Shown here: positions 41,401 to 59,600 of the stretch, piece by piece
Numbering within the stretch: position 1 is the stretch's first letter
How the letters are laid out: each line of letters opens with the position of its first letter
Assembly (NCBI GenBank): GCA_020055645.1
Contig: CM034547.1
Span: 22,530,513-22,594,512, forward strand
Source of the DNA: Tomocerus qinae
Lineage: Eukaryota; Arthropoda; Collembola; Entomobryomorpha; Tomoceridae
Direction of reading: 5' to 3'
Length of the DNA: 64,000 bases
The notes under the pieces: model-generated
Told to the model about the DNA's origin: nothing
What the model saw: the letters and a program-made list of their open reading frames with translations, nothing else
The model's database searches: none
Position numbers and translations under genes: made by a program

Positions 41401-43489
41401 ATTAAAATGTGTACCATCGATTTAAACGATTACCCTTTAATATTAAGTATGTATACAGACAAAACAAATTGTTCCAATAATAGATATGATATTATGATAA
41501 TATGAATCACTTCATTTGGTAAAATTGAGCAAACAGATTTCAAACTTTTACAACATAAGTTTAAAGATGTCTACATCATGTATATCCGTTTTATTCTACG
41601 CACATCACATCATATTTTATAGATGTATAGAGATACGTTCATTATGTTTTATGCATAACTTCAGCCAGTAGATAATTACTTAACAATAATCTTTAATGCA
41701 ATGACGCACCAATTTGCTTCTGACGCCGACATGCATAATAAATGCTTTGGCCTTTGAAATGACATTTGACACTGCAAACCCGCAAGTTGTAGAAAATCAC
41801 ATAAAAATGACTTGATGCCAGATATTGGATCTTAGGGTGATGTGATGAGAAAGATACGGAAACCTCTAAAAGTAAGACAAAAAGTGTACATAGTATATAG
41901 CTACCGAAGCAAATATCAATTTTGACCCCACATCGTCTGTCCATTATGTGCCGTTTTCACACTTATGACTATTAATGAGATGAGTATATGCATGTATAAT
42001 CGTGTATAACTATACGATTGCTGAAATTAAATCCTAAAACTAATGTATGAATAACAAATTACCAGCAAGAAGGGTGACAAAACAACCGTTATATTCATAG
42101 CACAAACACTACAATAAAATGCACGACGACGGGCACGAAACTCACGGAAGAGAGACAGGAATTTAAATTAATACTTATAGTATTATGGTTGATAACTTTT
42201 TTATTCTGTAATAGTTATAATTTGTAGGATTTTTAGAATTGAATTTGACTTTTGAGCTTACTCAGCGATGCGTACAACTCAAAATTTAGTTTGTATTTTA
42301 TCAAACAAAACAATCGAAAAGTAATACTTAAAGTTTCTTGATAAAGTCTATTATTGAGAGAAAGACTCTAGAGGACATGCAACCAATATTATAAAATCGG
42401 CTCTCAACTACAGTCGCACTTAATTGGAAATATAACTTAAGACATATTCACTATTAAACAAGCATTGACAACAAATTAAGTCGGGCAAGATGATTGTATT
42501 GTAGTAATCTATAATAATTGTTGTAGTGTAACTCAAATATTTAAAGTAGGCAGCAATGTTTATAAACGGGATAATTATCTAGATTAAAAAACAAAACAAG
42601 CCGTCACTGGGAAATACACTAAATTGCTGCATCAAATCTGATCGAACACTTTATGTAAAAGATATTTAGAGACAGACACCTATATATTTGCAAATTAAAT
42701 AAAGTTGTACACAAAAACCTACACTTCTGAGAAAGTGGGGATTATAATAATGTTATCTATGTACATAGCTGGAGCTACGTAGTTGTAGTTGGTAATTACT
42801 TTAATGATGAATCTGTTTTATGGAACTTATAACTTACATACTATATATTAGATGGATGGGAGAATATCGGTCGTGTACATTCACTTATTGCTAGATTCAG
42901 TTCTGCTTTTCACAACATCGCATCGGTGCCGGGACTTAGTCATTACACAGAAAGGATCATCATAAAATTTTAAATAATTCCATTAAGGAATTTTAATCAT
43001 AAGTACAAAATACAGCCAATTTAAAACGTTCCCTCTTTTCATTCAATTTAATGAGTTATTGATAACAATTATTAGTACTTACATTACGTATGTAGACGAC
43101 AGACGAGTAGGTAACGGATAAAAATTTCTGACTCTCAGAAGGTTATATGTCATAATTAGGTTGTATTTTATAACGTATTGTATTGTTGTTTTAGATGAAC
43201 ATTACCAATATTTGTTAAGCATTCATCTACGAATGTGAATATGATTACTTTATACATAAATTTAACTTTTAAATAATAATCATTAACAGTATTCAATTTA
43301 ATACGAAAAAAGATCGACACGAGAAATTCTTCAAAAACCGTAACTCAACTGAACTCATAAGACAGATAAAGGTACTCAAATTTCACAGTCCACACAGTTA
43401 TTATTATTTATATTATTAATTTGCTTTTTCGAAGATTTACAGAATTCTAATTAATATAAGTTCCATTCCATTTTCAGGCTCACTGTTCA
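35461..43489. other. Intergenic region between CK2 alpha and SoxC
   Basis: Eight kilobases of AT-rich sequence with no recognisable exon. One minus-strand frame at 41,693-41,944 begins with a hydrophobic stretch (YILCTLFVLLLEVSVSF) that could pass for a signal peptide. It has 83 codons, no family match I know and no support from a second frame or from splicing, so I leave it uncalled. The stretch probably contains the CK2 alpha 3' end and distal SoxC upstream DNA. Confidence 0.45.
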
Positions 43490-43495
43490 TTTAAT
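43490..43495 (-). promoter_or_regulatory. Possible poly(A) signal of CK2 alpha (ATTAAA)
   Basis: The variant hexamer ATTAAA occurs on the minus strand about 340 nt after the CK2 alpha stop codon. I found no canonical AATAAA nearer. In AT-rich DNA this may be chance. Confidence 0.25.
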
Positions 43496-43831
43496 CTTGT
43501 CAAGGAAATTCGGGTTTTCTGGGTCTTACAAATTTTGAAACTTCTCCTTATGCCAAATTGGGGTCCAACTAAATATTAAATAATAACCAGAGCAAATAAG
43601 TATTTATCCGTCTTTCCGGTTATATATCTTGTCTGCTTTCACTTAAAATTCTTGACATTTCAATTTGAAATTTCTGATTACTTATCAAGACAATAAAACT
43701 GAACTAAACACTGCATTGTCACAATTTACATACACATTTTACTTTGTTTACTTCCAATGCATTTAAGACTTTAGATTTCCGCATCTGACAGTTACGTGTG
43801 TGTACCTGATATTTAAGAATTCTCCAATGAC

Positions 43832-48096
<4,265 letters not shown>

Positions 48097-50003
48097 TTTT
48101 TTAATTCTACTAACAGAAGATTTTCCGTTCCAAGTCCCCTTTCCCAACAACTGCTGTTTTAAGAGAGAATATATAAATGTCGGAAGTTTGTACTTGATCA
48201 ACAGTCTCCCACTTTTTCTGTGTAAAAAATAAAGATGAGGAACAAATAGCAAGTGGGCTAACAAATTAATTTTGGTGCCTCTGCCACAAGTGACTGGTGA
48301 CAAGACACCAGTCAGTCATAGACAAAAGATTCGCTAATTGATCTAGTAACTGATATTGATTGGCAACAAAACTAATGACAATAAGAAGAGTCCAATAGCC
48401 TAAAAATAAGGAACGCGATCACACATCACACCGGCTGCCTGGTTTCTTGTCTTGCCCGAGCTTTGTCTTTTTATTTCTACGGCTCGCCTGGCCTGACCGA
48501 GCCTCCTCTTCGCTAAAATGTTGAATGTTCAGTGTTCAAGTGCAGTGCAGTTCAGTCAATCAGTCAGTCACAGTCCTATGCTTTCCTCAACTACTACAAC
48601 TTTTTTAACTTTACACAGATTCGGCTTTGCTTTGCTACAAAATGCTGTATGCGTTGCCCAAATCCTAAGATGGACTCTGCTTTGCCCTATTTACTATACA
48701 AGTTGCTCATTTAAACTATTAACGCCGCCACTTGCTCAGCAAATACGCACACCGCACTCCATCTACCCGTATCATATACCTTACCTCTTCTCCACTCTCT
48801 CCCTCCGTTCTCAACAAAGACCACTTTCATGAAAACAATGTTTTTGACAAAAATTATTTTAGTTTTGCCATCATTTTTAACATTTTTTGAACTTTAAAAA
48901 TAATTTGCAAGGAATAATTGGCACGAACCAAAGACAAGTGTTATCTAACACGACAACAACTTAAACAAAAATAATTACTTTGCAAATGAGGTGAGATGTC
49001 CTATATAAAAAGTCAAAAGTAAGCAATTTATGTGACAATCTTCAAACTTCTAAATTGAATTTATATAATGTAGTCATAAAATTTTGAATAATAATTAAGA
49101 CAGTATATTTAAGATGTCTTTTTCACTCTGGCTTCCATTCGGTATCTCTGCTGAATTTATAGATTTTGGTGGAAAACATTTTTTCATGCTATTTTCACAA
49201 TCACAAGCAAAAAACATGTCAATTCAGATGACTGGTCAGAGAACAGTTCTTACAACAAACTAAAATGAAAATATATTATTGTGTTAGCGGATAACGCCAA
49301 AAATGAGCCAATTCTCAGAAATAGCAATAATTAAACTGTATTTATGCATTCAACGCAGTATTACATATTTAATTACTAATTACCATATACATCATCTTCA
49401 AATTCTTCAGCTTGAGAAAGACATAACATAAATATAATAATGACTTGAACATGGCATTTTGATGTTCTAAAATTAACTTTGGGAAAACAATTAATGATGC
49501 AGTAATGATGTTTGCAATTTAACAATAATAATAATTAATATCATGCAATTATAAACTATTATAAGATATTACTACATTTGCTGTAATAACATTACTTAGA
49601 AATTGTAATAACTTATTACGACAGTGTTTAGTCAAGGTACGTGGTAATAATAATAATACAAAATACATTGCGAAACTAAATTATTCTATTTCAGCTACGT
49701 TACGTTATACAGAAACACGAAAAGAGATAATCAGAAACAGAATCCACAATTACTATAATCATTAAACAGGAGCAAACCATTAAAATGAATTTTATCTAAT
49801 TAATGTTATAATATTGTTATTGTTACGCGGTACTACATTACATATACATAATGTTGATGCCTATATAGACATGAACAAAGGCAAATTATCCAAATGACAG
49901 GTTATAGTTCATTACCCTGGGTATTTTTGATAGAAACAATTTGTAATATTTTGTAGTAACTAGTAATCTTCAGTTCTATGTAAGTAAACATTGAAAAAGA
50001 AAA
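48097..50003. other. Intergenic region between TRAPPC8 and CK2 alpha
   Basis: Holds the presumed CK2 alpha promoter and 5' untranslated region, and downstream of TRAPPC8 its 3' untranslated region. A more GC-rich patch at about 48,420-48,510 is a candidate CK2 alpha promoter area. CTTCTGTTAG some 20 bases before the CK2 alpha ATG could be an acceptor for an untranslated first exon. From 49,000 to 50,003 the sequence is very AT-rich and no canonical AATAAA was found on the minus strand. No coding sequence seen. Confidence 0.45.
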
Positions 50004-53000
50004 TTATGACACAGACACCTGGGATATAATAATAGGACTGTGTAAGGAAAAAGTTTGATGAGCACCCGTTTCAATATTTTTAATTACTACAGTTGGAGCA
50101 ACGTTATAAATCCCCGGTCTGTTTACAACGATTTTGAAGTCTAACGACATTGTTTTATTCGGTTCTGTAGATAATATCCACGTAGTTTTGCCAATCAAAA
50201 ATACATCTTGAGATGAAGCTCGCAACGTTTGAGCTGAGTCCAAGCTAAAATAAGGAAACAATGTTAATTAGATTCAATTATTTTTTACTAAACTTTGAGT
50301 AACATCAAATCTAAAATTTGGATTTATAACGAAAACTTACTCATTATATTGGGCTTTCTCGATTGATAAAGCCATTTTTCCGGCAATTCTTGGGTGCACT
50401 AATAAATTAACGGGAAAAACGAAGGAGGGGAATAAGTTAAAATCATTACAAGTTTTGCTCACATGTTTTACTTGAAAAACAAATGAAACGTTTCTGCTAA
50501 ATCTATAATCGTCTAGATTTAGACTGTAATTGCCAAATATTTTAGATAAGTTGGTCCACTCTGAATTAGCTTCAGAAACATGCCATTTTACTCCTAGAGT
50601 CAGTTGTTCTGAATCTTCAATATTACCCCGGTCATGTAGTCTTACTACTATATTTTTCGACTCCAAAGGAAGGATATTAATTTTACTAAGAATGTCATTT
50701 GGCGACATTGTTTCATTTCCACAAATGATTTCCTCCAACAGGAGCTCCTTAGGCTTCAGTTCCAATTTGTCGATATATATCTCGGTCTATAAGAGGCAAA
50801 ACATTGAACACACTTTTTAGTGACACCGATACAAAATGGAACAATAACATGTGTATTTTATTATAAATGCCCTGTATATAATGGATCTTGATGGATAACC
50901 TGAGTTACGTTGTGAACGCGCAACAAAGCTAATGATGTAACAGCATCAATTAACTTTAGACTGGAATATTCAAGTCTCAAACAAGGTACTAGTGGGACTT
51001 TTATGGAAATTTTTATAACGCGATGCAAACTAGCATTGGAATTTATCACAGTCGACTGAAACTGATACAAAATCAGTATATTCAGATAAGCTATATCACC
51101 AATTTGAGGAACTCTGAATATACACGGTATACGAACACTTGACGATCCATCAAATGTAAGTCTAATTGGACAAAAATTTTTTTCGGTAGTTTCAATTTGG
51201 AAGCCGCTTTCTGAATCAGTATTGGTATTCACTTCCAGAAAATCTTTCATATTTTCACAGGCAACCACCACTCTGGTTATTCGTTTTCTTTGGTCACTAT
51301 CAATTGTTCTGTCTTTAAGATGCAAATTAAAGCATGTATTCTGCGCCTGGAACAATGACTTCGGCAAATCTTCTACTTCAGCCTAAAGATGGAAGTTTAA
51401 AGAAAAAGGTCAATTTGGTAATACGTGTGTGTTGCCGCATGCAGATAAGTAACAATAAATAACTATTATTAATCCACTTACTTGAAGCAGTGGCATCTGA
51501 TCAACTATGTTTATTTTATTTCTATGGTCTTTTCCATAAATTTTTCCACTTTTTTCTGCTTTAGTTGAATTAAGTCGGGGGCCTCTTGTTACTATACTTT
51601 GCTCAAACGGTACTCTTAGCACACCATAATCAATATTATAGTGTAGTTTCAGTATCGTTAAAATTCCTATTGAACTGCTCGCGATTCCAAAACGAAGCTG
51701 TGCAATCGAAATATAATGTTTTATTTATATGGCATAAAAATGTTGGTAAAAAAGATCATTAATTACCATTTTAATCTCTCCTGGATCCATTCGAAGATTG
51801 TCTATCATTGAACAACTAACAGTGGACCATTGATCAAACTTTAAAACAATGTTACTTAGAGAAATCTCAATACTCAGGGGATTTTCAATTGGAAACTCGA
51901 CATAAAACGTTTCTGAATACAAAAAACAAAGTCAAAATTTTCTCTAAATTCAATAAAATCTTGAGAGCAAAATATAAAATATATTTTGCAATTTAATACC
52001 AATCAATCACTTCATACCATTGCAAGGCACTGTAGGGTGCACTGTATTGTCTGTTCCCTGGTGAAATAACAATCTAGAAGGCTTAAAGTGTATCACAGAA
52101 TTAATTCCGCATTCTTTCACGATTTGTTCTTCCAAGATATCCCAACTATAAAAGTATCCATCATTGAATTAGCATTCAACTCAAAACAATTATTTGAAGT
52201 GTCTTATTTAAAGAAAAATTAATTACTTTGACAAAGATGTGTCAGCTTGAACTAACACGTTATTGATTTCTCCAGTTAGCAGATCTGGCACAGCTATTCG
52301 CACCATCATTTCATCAGTAATAACTCTTGGAACACAAAATTCTAGTGGGCAACATTCTTCTTCGTAAAGTTTCTGCACATATTAGATAAAATATCGTAAA
52401 ATATAGTCAAGCAAGTTAAAATCATAACATTATGGATCAAATAAAATTTTAATGCTAAATGAGATATTATAAAAAGGATAACTTACAGCAGTTACGGTTA
52501 GAAATTCTTTAAAAAATATCTGAATTTGTTGAGAAGGTTGTGGCGTTGGTGTTATTAGCAGCGATTTGAGATGGTGTGTTATTCCTGAATATATTTGTAA
52601 ACTGCATTGGTGTCTTGCAATAGTAAAATGCACATGGTCTTCTGCAAAACGCCAGCCTCTGTGACTATAAACTTGTCCAGCTTGTAGATATGAGTTTAGA
52701 GAATGAGATTTTAGCCCTGCTTTAGCGTACCTATGCCCTATTCAAATTGTTTAAATTTTAATAAGTATAAATAATGCTGCCAGGAATAGTAATTCATAAA
52801 ATCGATGAAAGTAAACGAACCTGCTAAAACACTATGTAAAGCGTACTTTCGGGGGGAGGACATTTGTAAGAATGTATAGGCAGCTTGCTCTAACATTAAT
52901 GCTGAGCGTAGATCACAATCCTCGGAAGTCATTCTAATAAAAATAGCAGCGGCTTCTGCATAGTTTTCCATTTGTCGTAGGCACTCACAGCACACAACAG

Positions 53001-55122
53001 CGCATCTTATTGCAGCATCGGTCATGCTGGAAAGCACAAATTGTAAAACATAAATTGCTACTGAGTAAAATCACAATTTTACAAAATTTAGTGAATATAA
53101 GTATAAATACAAAATATAATTTTAAAACTGATTTTGCTTACCGACAATGATCAATGTAATGTCCAATAGCTTCATTAATATAATGAACGGGAAATGAACG
53201 AGCTATTGCCATCGGAGGATTAGATTGGGTCATCATAAAATGTGACAATGCTGCCATTTCTAATGATGATGCATAATGAGTCCATGCACAGTCAGCAGAA
53301 AAGTCTTTCTTAATTTGGTGATAGAACTGATACGCGCCAGAGTAATGGCCAAAAAGAAAATAAATATCCGCCAATTTCCTGCTCATCATTTCTGGCGATT
53401 CTGGAGTATATCTGAGAAAAGAGATTTAAAAAAAATATAATGTCGTACAATAGCCAGCAATAATAAAAACAATGAAATGCATATACAATGTAGCATTTCA
53501 TACATGACAGATGTTGCAGGCTTAGCTCCAGTTCCGGAAAGACGCTTAAAAGCACTAAAAAATGACCTACTCATACCACGCCTATTTAAAATCTGATAAA
53601 CCAAACAAAAGCCAATGTCAAAGTAATTATAATTTCAATTAATAATATTATATGTATATTAATATGATAATAATAAATTTTGGTAAAAGAACATTTACCG
53701 ATTCATGTAAAATCCGGGCTTGTCTTTCTACGTAAGGCAATAGCGCTTTTCCTATAAACTCGTTAATGGCAACTTGAATGTTTTGCAAATCTTGCTGTTC
53801 CAAGCAGCCACCTTTTCTTATTTTATTACTTTGCGAGGCCCCAATTTCTCCATTTTGAGGCAACATAGGAGGGGAAAATTCCGACTCGGGACTCAACGGG
53901 TGAAACAGATCGGTTGTAACTGTTTCTGTTTCGGCATATGGTTTTATTAATTCATTGGATAATTCCCCCTAGACGCAACAAAACATATATCAGAATTAAA
54001 ATTGGTTGACACGTTGAAAATAATTAAAATGGAATTGATGATTAATATTTCTTTTAACATTTTACTGACCATTTCGGCAGTTCTTAGCCCTAGCATCTAA
54101 CTTAAGTATTATCACGTATTATTTTCACTCACTGTTCCCTGCTGAATTATGTCATTCTCTTGATCAATAAACGGAGACCATGGGTCAGGAATAGAGTCTC
54201 TCTGGGTCAGCTCTTGAGGATTTACACTATTAATTTTTAGCATGTAACAAAAATTACCCCCGTAAATTGTGCGCAAACTTTGGTACATTGCTTCGGCTCT
54301 GAAATTTAAGAAAACTATACATATTATACTGGTTAAAGTTATATGTAAGTAATTAACTATAAATAAAATTCGTAATTTATTACTTACGGATTGGAATCAT
54401 CCATGGAATTATCATGCAATATTAGATAAAATTTGATTACTGAAGGAAAAATCCAAGTATGAGGCCACTCTATTTGATGTTGTTGTTGCAATTTACTAAG
54501 TTTTCCTATTATGGAAGACAAATCTTCCGATGATTTGACTTCGGATGAAGATATTACTAATATACATGCCATAAAATGATGAAGAAACTCATGCTGATTA
54601 TTTTGTTGCTCCGAATGAAGCCTTAAGAATGTTTCCCTCCAAACATTGAACCATGCTGTATTCTCTGGCACCGAAACTTTATATTCTGAAATTCCGGTTT
54701 CCAATTTATGTTGCTTAAAAAGATTGGATGATTCCTGGCTAAGACCGTATAAAGGGGGCAATGTCCGAGATACAACATTGTTAAGAATTGTTCTATTTTT
54801 TTGGATATCTTGATCAGAAGGTTTCCACAAAGCTATATCCACAGGAGTTATTCGTAATGGTCTCCCATTTATGCTTTGTCCCGCTGGCTCCTGCCACGAA
54901 ACTATATAAAAAATCCATTTAAAAATCCTTAAACACCAAAATTTCAAAGTATATGTTAAGCTTACGGTCTGTAGTGAGCGAACAAAACGGCTGAACCAAC
55001 TGCGTGAAGGTCAAGTCATTCTTTTTGCAAACACTTTCAGCAACTCTTGAGCAGAGAATTGCCACACGAGGGCTAAATGTGTCGTTCACTAATTCCTTAG
55101 CTGAAGTTTTGCTACCTGACAT
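50004..55122 (-). CDS. TRAPPC8: TRAPP III subunit 8 (Trs85 homologue), vesicle tethering
   Basis: Subunit specific to the TRAPP III complex, which tethers vesicles and activates Rab1 in ER-Golgi traffic and autophagy. Fifteen minus-strand exons: 54,966-55,122; 54,388-54,901; 54,133-54,298; 53,699-53,968; 53,504-53,592; 53,142-53,411; 52,821-53,026; 52,487-52,737; 52,227-52,372; 52,018-52,145; 51,767-51,912; 51,482-51,697; 50,900-51,382; 50,341-50,786; 50,004-50,244. Phases agree at every join; total 3,729 nt, 1,242 aa (human about 1,435). The ATG follows an in-frame TGA. Family landmarks in order: FSPRVAILCS with FTQLVQPFC (N terminus), WFNVWRETFLRLHSEQ, DSIPDPWSPF, MSRSFFSAFKR, TSEDCDLRSALMLEQAA (about residue 520), GWRFAEDHVHFTIARHQ, VEFPIENPLSIE, RGPRLNSTKAEKSGK, and the C-terminal beta-rich part ending SPIIISQVSVS. 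The donor of exon 13 is uncertain by 9 nt (CAG|GTTATC or AAC|GTAACT, both in phase). Confidence 0.95.
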
Positions 55123-56642
55123 TTTCCTTCATTTAAGCCAATACTGTCAACAATATTGTAAATCCAAACTCGGTGGTAACGTGGTAAGCCTGTAAATGGT
55201 AAAAGCTTTTATTCAAAGATGTTTTGATTCCAGGTTTTTATCAAATAATCTCTTATATTCAGTTCTGTATACGTTTTGTACCATCATGATACAAAATTGA
55301 GCACACCCATTTATAATTAATTAGCTATCATTGTTTTAACCTTCTTCAAATGAATTGTGTACAGTTGACAGAGTTGATAGTGTAAGTATAAAGTATATGT
55401 AATGTATTGTAATTGTATAGAGGTTCCGGCCCACAGTTATGACAATTTTACTACCTTCCAGTCTCATTTACATTTTAATTAAAATATTAAAATATTCGAA
55501 ATCTAAGTTACCTAGAATTAGATTAGATGAAATGTTTTGTATTGTTAATTTTATCTTGCATATTATATATTTAAGTTGCACTACCTTAGTATTGTTAACT
55601 CCTATCTATCAATAACTGTACTGTAAAACATGCCCTCGTTATCGTTATAGTCCAATGGAGAATGAAACTTAGTAGGCTGCAAATCTGATGGCCAATTCGT
55701 CTGACGTCTGAAGACCAAGGTTTGCAGTTTGATTAATCAATCCAATCCATCAGACACCGATCGGATAAAATGTGACCATTAATTTTTAACTGAAGTTGAT
55801 TGAATAACACAAACACATCACAAGACTAATAGGTAAGGGATAAGGATGATGAAGTGGTAAATAGCGAACCATCAAATTTTTTCAAATCCTTAATGTACAG
55901 GCGCTGCTTGTTGCAGAATTCGCTAGAAACAGCCTTCAGAAGGTATCCGATCCATTATCCAACCAACGTTCATACTTTCATGCCTGTATTTTTACTTTAC
56001 TGCATAGTGCCTAGATATTGTAGATATACTTATACTAGCTATTTTCACTTTCTATTTTCAATGCCTAAACAAGTACTTTCCCTAATTTTCTCCGCAGTGT
56101 AAAAATGGTATGATTATAAATTATGATATTTCACAGACATATCAGCATCCACACAGCAAGATTGAAGATATTGTTTTTATCAAACGGCAACGTATAGAAT
56201 TCGACAAATTGATGATCGTGTATTGACTGAGTGTCAAAAATGGTCAATTGATTGATTGTTGCTAATTGTGAAAGTTAGACCTTTTTCATAAGATACTAAC
56301 CTTGAAAGCGGGTAAGGAGCTTTCAAGGGAATTTTCGGCTTCGCCGCAATAGGTTTGATACTAAATCTAATAGCATTAAACAGTGAGTAAATGGAGAAGG
56401 AAGAAAGTAATGTTTTTGAGCCCAACGGTATTTTTTTGCTTGGGAGAAAATTTTTTCCCTAGTGTATGATACAACCATAAAATGATTATTTATTTCCTTG
56501 AAAGTTATCAATCACTTCTACATTCACAATTCAATCCTCATTGACATCCATTGAGCTAACCTTAAGAAAAACATTAAAAATGTTAAGGCTGATAGAGATT
56601 TTGGCTTCACAGATCTTCCTTTACATCAATCAATTACAACTA
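55123..56642. other. Intergenic region between selenocysteine lyase and TRAPPC8
   Basis: About 1.5 kb with the presumed TRAPPC8 promoter at its low-coordinate end. Short frames of up to 82 codons on both strands have no family resemblance. No repeat or RNA gene was noticed. Confidence 0.4.
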
Positions 56643-56648
56643 TTTATT
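56643..56648 (-). promoter_or_regulatory. Poly(A) signal of selenocysteine lyase
   Basis: AATAAA on the minus strand begins only four bases past the TAG stop codon at 56,652-56,654. If used, the 3' untranslated region would be only tens of bases. A second AATAAA on the same strand lies about 160 bases further on (near 56,487). Confidence 0.4.
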
Positions 56649-56651
56649 GTA

Positions 56652-59600
56652 CTAATGATGAGAAATGCACTTCAAAATGCTGATAACGACAATATCGATT
56701 TCTTTTTTCGTTGTACTTCTACCCACGCTAAAACGGACAGTTCTTTCCGCTTCATCAATAGATAGACCAGAAGCTAATAGGATTGCTAACGATTACGATA
56801 AAAAAGATATTTCTTTATTGTTATTATGTGTTATGTTTTAAGAAATTAAATACTAACCAAAACGTATACTCGTACCTGATGGCTTAAGTTGACCTGAGTG
56901 ACAAGCAGCTCCCAAACTGGCATAAAATTTGGTTTCACAAGTTTTCAAAATATCCGATCCTTTGAAACCTTTCGGTAAAGTGACGCTTAAAGTGTTCGGT
57001 AGTCTGTTACACTGAGTGAAGTTGCAAGATATGTTTGGTATTTTTTCCTTAATATAGACGAAAATGTTTTGTACACAAATTTGAAAGAAATGATAATGAT
57101 TATCTTGCATAAAATGACACATGCATATCGGGTATCTATAGTGTGCTTTAATAAGTGTATTATATGTAAATAAAAGTATACTAACATATAGAAGACTTTG
57201 AAAGTAATTACGGTGGTCCAACATTGTACTCTCGTAAACAATTATGTTTTCAGCAACAAGTTTGGAAGCAAGACCCAGCCCAGCTATCATAGCGGTATTT
57301 TCTGTTCCCGGCCTTAGTCCTCTTTCTTGACCACCTCCGAAGATTATTGGGAAAACATTTTTTCCCTTTTCAAGATCTCTAGCATATAGAGCACCAATAC
57401 GAGGAGCGTAAAACTTAAATCCAAATATAAAATATCATTCATACATATATATGTTAACGGCAATAAGTAAATTCAGGCATTAAGCTTAATGCCTAGGCAA
57501 TAAGTAAAATTTTTGAAGAATTATAGTTTTTAGTATTTGAAAGGGGAGTACCGGGTTTCGCTGGACACATTGGCCTAGGTCAATTGAATTTTTAAAAAAT
57601 CCCATGAAAATCAATTGTGACATGGGTGGGCCTGAGATTCTTGGCAAAAATTGTCGTAGTAACTAGATTTTTAGCATAAATGGTAGAATAAAATGATAGG
57701 ATCTCTACAAGATGATACTCCTCCGCTAATGACTCCAAGGTGATTATGAATAGGAGTTAACACAAAGGTATGTCAGTAACCCTGACTGTGACCCGACTAT
57801 CATATTCCCCACTAACTTTTATTGAAAAAATTTAAAAGTTACGCCCGCGGTTTTGAAAAGTGAGTGTCAAAACAAATCAAATTATCGCAAAATTGAAAAA
57901 AAGGAACGGTTGAGGCTGACAAGGAAGAATTTAAGCAGCAGAGACAAGGGAAGAAACGAAGAAGAGGGAGGAGGATAAAAAGGTTCAGCAGAAGGAGAAA
58001 AAGGATCAGCAGGAGAAAAAGGATCAGCAGAAGGAGAAAAAGGATCAGCAGAAGGAGAAAAAGGATCAGCAGAAGGAGAAAAAGGACAAGTACTGCGAGT
58101 GTTTTGACAAAGTCGCCGAAGATACTCTGCCTCAACGGACATTTCTTTAGGTAATTTTAAATAATAAATACTTAAATAATATTAAATACTTAAATAGATT
58201 AAATTCAAAATTAAAAAATATTTTGCAGTGAGTGGATTTCTGGACAGCGTGGAAGAGCCTGCCAAAGCGATTGTGAGGAACCCGTTTCAGCCATTCCAAG
58301 AGAAAGAAGCCTACTACTAAAGGGCAGACTACAAACGTCACTACCGTTTTCACTGTGTGAGTTTTAATTTTAATTATTATATGTCAATAGTAAAGCAAGT
58401 GTCCGTAAAAGCGACCAAAAAAATTGATTTAAGCCTACATTTTTAAATCATAAAACATGCACTTTTCATTGGCAACACAATAAGTTTCCGCCCTAGCCGG
58501 CTTTCAAGTGAGTAATCCTTGATGTTATTTGGGTCGGGTACCGGTAAAGCCACTGGCAATGGTCAAGAATGTCAACCTTTACTTGGTACCTTTTTCCTAA
58601 TAGCTTGTCTTTGGACTTGCGTTTGAAGGAAGCCCATAGACGGTAGGCGATGGCTTACACACTCTCTGCTCGCATTGAACCTCTGATGTTCTGGCAAATG
58701 TATGAAACACAATGGTTTGTGATTCTATGCCACATCAGTTGGGTAGGATTCCTGTTGTTTTAGGTTCAAAAATAGAACAAAAGCCTTAATTGAAGCATTT
58801 GCCAAACCATGTTAGAATGATGGTATATTTGGACAAGTGCAAAGCCTGATGGGCAGGTGGAAAGGAAGACAGTGATGAATTGGTTCAACCAAGGCGGCCA
58901 TTGTCTTAAAAGAAATACTTACCAAACCATGTTAAAATGGTGGTATATTTGGACAAGTATGAAGCCTCTGCAAACCCCGTCATGCCTCTTAGCACGCCAG
59001 ATTTATGCCGAAAGGTATATAGTAAGCCGATGGAGGTAGATGGAACAGTGGCAGAGGGGACAAAAGAAGCATATATTGAACCAATTATAAGAAAATAAAT
59101 TAAAAAAGCAAAATGTATAATCAATTAATAGGTATTTCAGGTAAAAAAAGGTAGCTAAATGTTTTGTTATACCAATTACTTTTATAATACTCATTTAAAT
59201 CTTAAACTATAACATTACAAAGTTCTAACGTGACAATATTATTTGTATTAAAAATTACAGAAACTAACAGATCTTGTGGGGCCAACAAATGTAAATTATG
59301 CCGGGACTTTTTAAATATTGTCGTGTGTGCTTTCGTAAAATTACTAAGAAAGGACGCAAGAATGAATGTGATTCTGTTTGGATACCACTTCAAAAGTACG
59401 CTACTTTTATGCAACAAACTTCTGGTGTGGAATTGGTTTATAAAAAAGGTGATGGTTACGTGTGCGGCGACTGCTACCTAGCTATGAAAAACAATCAATT
59501 TCACCTTATTGTACCACTAAATAGCTTGAAAAGAACTTTAAGCACTATGGAAAATGACTTAATGGACATTGATTCACAATCTCAACAGGAGGATGACATC

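Noticed and set aside
41693-41944. 83-codon frame with a signal-peptide-like start
   Set aside because: Hydrophobic stretches are common in random AT-rich frames, and nothing else supports secretion or coding.
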